Shown: piece after piece, positions 4,930 through 5,135 of the stretch
Layout of the letters: every line of letters starts with the position of its first letter
Position numbering within the stretch: position 1 is the first letter of the stretch
Source of the DNA: Rhodanobacteraceae bacterium
GTDB taxonomy: Bacteria; Pseudomonadota; Gammaproteobacteria; Xanthomonadales; SZUA-5
Length of the DNA: 5,135 bases
Direction of reading: 5' to 3'
Assembly: GCA_003233535.1 (NCBI GenBank)
Contig: QIMA01000571.1
Location: 1-5,135, forward strand
Made by a program: the position numbers and the translations under genes
Notes under the pieces: model-generated
Seen by the model: the letters and a program-made list of their open reading frames with translations, nothing else
Told to the model about the DNA's origin: nothing
The model's database searches: none

Positions 4930-5135
4930 GCATTCTTTGACCCAAGCATAACCAACTTCGGGTCAATTCTGACAGCCGCGCCGTTCAGGTTAGCGGCGCG
5001 GGCGTCGCGCCAGCCTTCCGCGGCGCTGACCCAGTAGCGATGATCTAGCCCGGATATTTCATAAACTTCACGCGCCCTCGCTAGGCCCTTGATCGCCCAG
5101 CGATTTTTTCTCAGTCGGGTGTATGAACCACTACA
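4926..5135 (-). CDS. Partial open frame, C-terminal tail of an unidentified protein, open at window edge
   Basis: On the minus strand a frame is open from the window edge for 69 codons and stops with TGA at 4928-4926, overlapping the kinase ATG as ATGA. The unique part, from about codon 31, reads DHRYWVSAAEGWRDARAANL and onward to LVMLGSKNA. Its first half uses GC-ending codons as the real genes here do, while the last 15 codons do not. The first 30 or so residues (containing RKNRWAIKGLARAREVYEIS) are encoded by the IS-like repeat. The likely reading is a gene tail truncated by the insertion, with the repeat happening to stay in frame. Chance openness is also possible over such a short, GC-rich stretch. 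I do not recognise the family. Confidence 0.3.
   Translation of the reverse strand, partial: CSGSYTRLRKNRWAIKGLARAREVYEISGLDHRYWVSAAEGWRDARAANLNGAAVRIDPKLVMLGSKNA
4937..4966. promoter_or_regulatory. Perfect dyad TTGACCC-N16-GGGTCAA upstream of the kinase
   Basis: Two 7-bp arms (4937-4943 and 4960-4966) are exact reverse complements, separated by 16 bp and lying 8 to 37 bp before the kinase ATG. The arms are about two helical turns apart centre to centre, as in many operators for dimeric regulators. On the minus strand a TATGCT inside the spacer could serve as a -10 box, but I find no good -35 at the right distance. The stretch is more AT-rich than its surroundings. It could be an autoregulatory or operator site; no regulator gene is in the window. 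Confidence 0.35.
4976..5001. repeat. GC-rich 8-bp inverted repeat (hairpin)
   Basis: CCGCGCCG (4976-4983) and CGGCGCGG (4994-5001) are perfect reverse complements around a 10-nt loop. There is no T-run on either side, so it is not a typical intrinsic terminator. It lies between the right IS-like end and the dyad and, if the partial upstream frame is real, inside that frame. It may be a remnant or simply the result of GC-rich codons. Confidence 0.3.
5045..5135 (+). mobile_element. Putative insertion-sequence end (right copy, body lies outside window)
   Basis: The tip at 5045-5062 is the exact reverse complement of the 18 bases at 73-90, and the match extends to 22 of 23 through 5067. Beyond this, similarity to the left copy continues with substitutions and small indels, for example CCAGCGATTTTTTCTCAG here against CCAGTGGTTTTTCACAG on the other strand at the left. 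Both copies therefore derive from one element but have diverged or come from two related elements. The element body extends rightward out of the window. An ATG at 5112 near the edge could be near the transposase start, but too little is visible to say. Orientation relative to the left copy is inverted. Confidence 0.5.

Noticed and set aside
4726..5037. 103-codon plus-strand open frame over the kinase start and its upstream region
   Set aside because: It is mostly antisense to the kinase N-terminus, and its composition and lack of motifs suggest chance.
1..5135. CRISPR array, tRNA or rRNA
   Set aside because: No regularly spaced direct repeats and no recognisable tRNA or rRNA segments were seen on either strand.

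Overview
The window is about 5.1 kb of moderately GC-rich DNA with four intact genes, all read from the minus strand. In transcription order (right to left) they are a membrane-bound hybrid sensor kinase (4929-2467), a Rieske non-heme iron oxygenase alpha subunit (2390-1326), a small S4-domain RNA-binding protein of the YbcJ type (1235-1017), and an AhpD/carboxymuconolactone-decarboxylase-fold peroxidase-like protein (725-120). The gene content and the YbcJ-like protein suggest a proteobacterium, most likely a gammaproteobacterium. This is inference: no rRNA or other marker gene is present.

Layout. Positions 1-90 and 5045-5135 are two diverged copies of one sequence in opposite orientations, each ending in an identical 18-bp tip (73-90 and 5045-5062). 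They look like the same end of one insertion-sequence type, with the element bodies lying outside the window, so the genes sit between two inverted IS-like ends. Just inside the right copy, a reading frame open at the window edge runs across the repeat junction and stops in an ATGA overlap with the kinase start. It may be the tail of a gene cut by the insertion. The same stretch contains a perfect 7-bp dyad directly upstream of the kinase start. The kinase is followed after 76 nt by the oxygenase, so the two are probably co-transcribed. After a further 90 nt comes the S4 gene. Between the S4 gene and the AhpD-like gene, on the plus strand, lies a decayed piece of a molybdopterin-binding oxidoreductase large subunit (isoquinoline 1-oxidoreductase beta / xanthine dehydrogenase family). 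It carries an internal stop and a frameshift.

How they may work together. The kinase has a signal-peptide-like N-terminus, a TPR-like periplasmic region, one clear transmembrane helix, HisKA and HATPase_c domains and a C-terminal receiver, but no output domain. No DNA-binding regulator is present. Its phosphate must therefore go to a protein encoded elsewhere, or the receiver is itself the regulatory end point. The oxygenase needs a reductase partner, which is also absent. It has Glu rather than Asp two residues before the first iron-binding His pair position, as in carnitine/choline-type monooxygenases, so a quaternary-ammonium or similar small substrate is a reasonable but unproven guess. 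An oxygenase, a molybdenum hydroxylase remnant and an AhpD-fold protein between IS-like ends fit an accessory, rearranged catabolic region better than a core operon.
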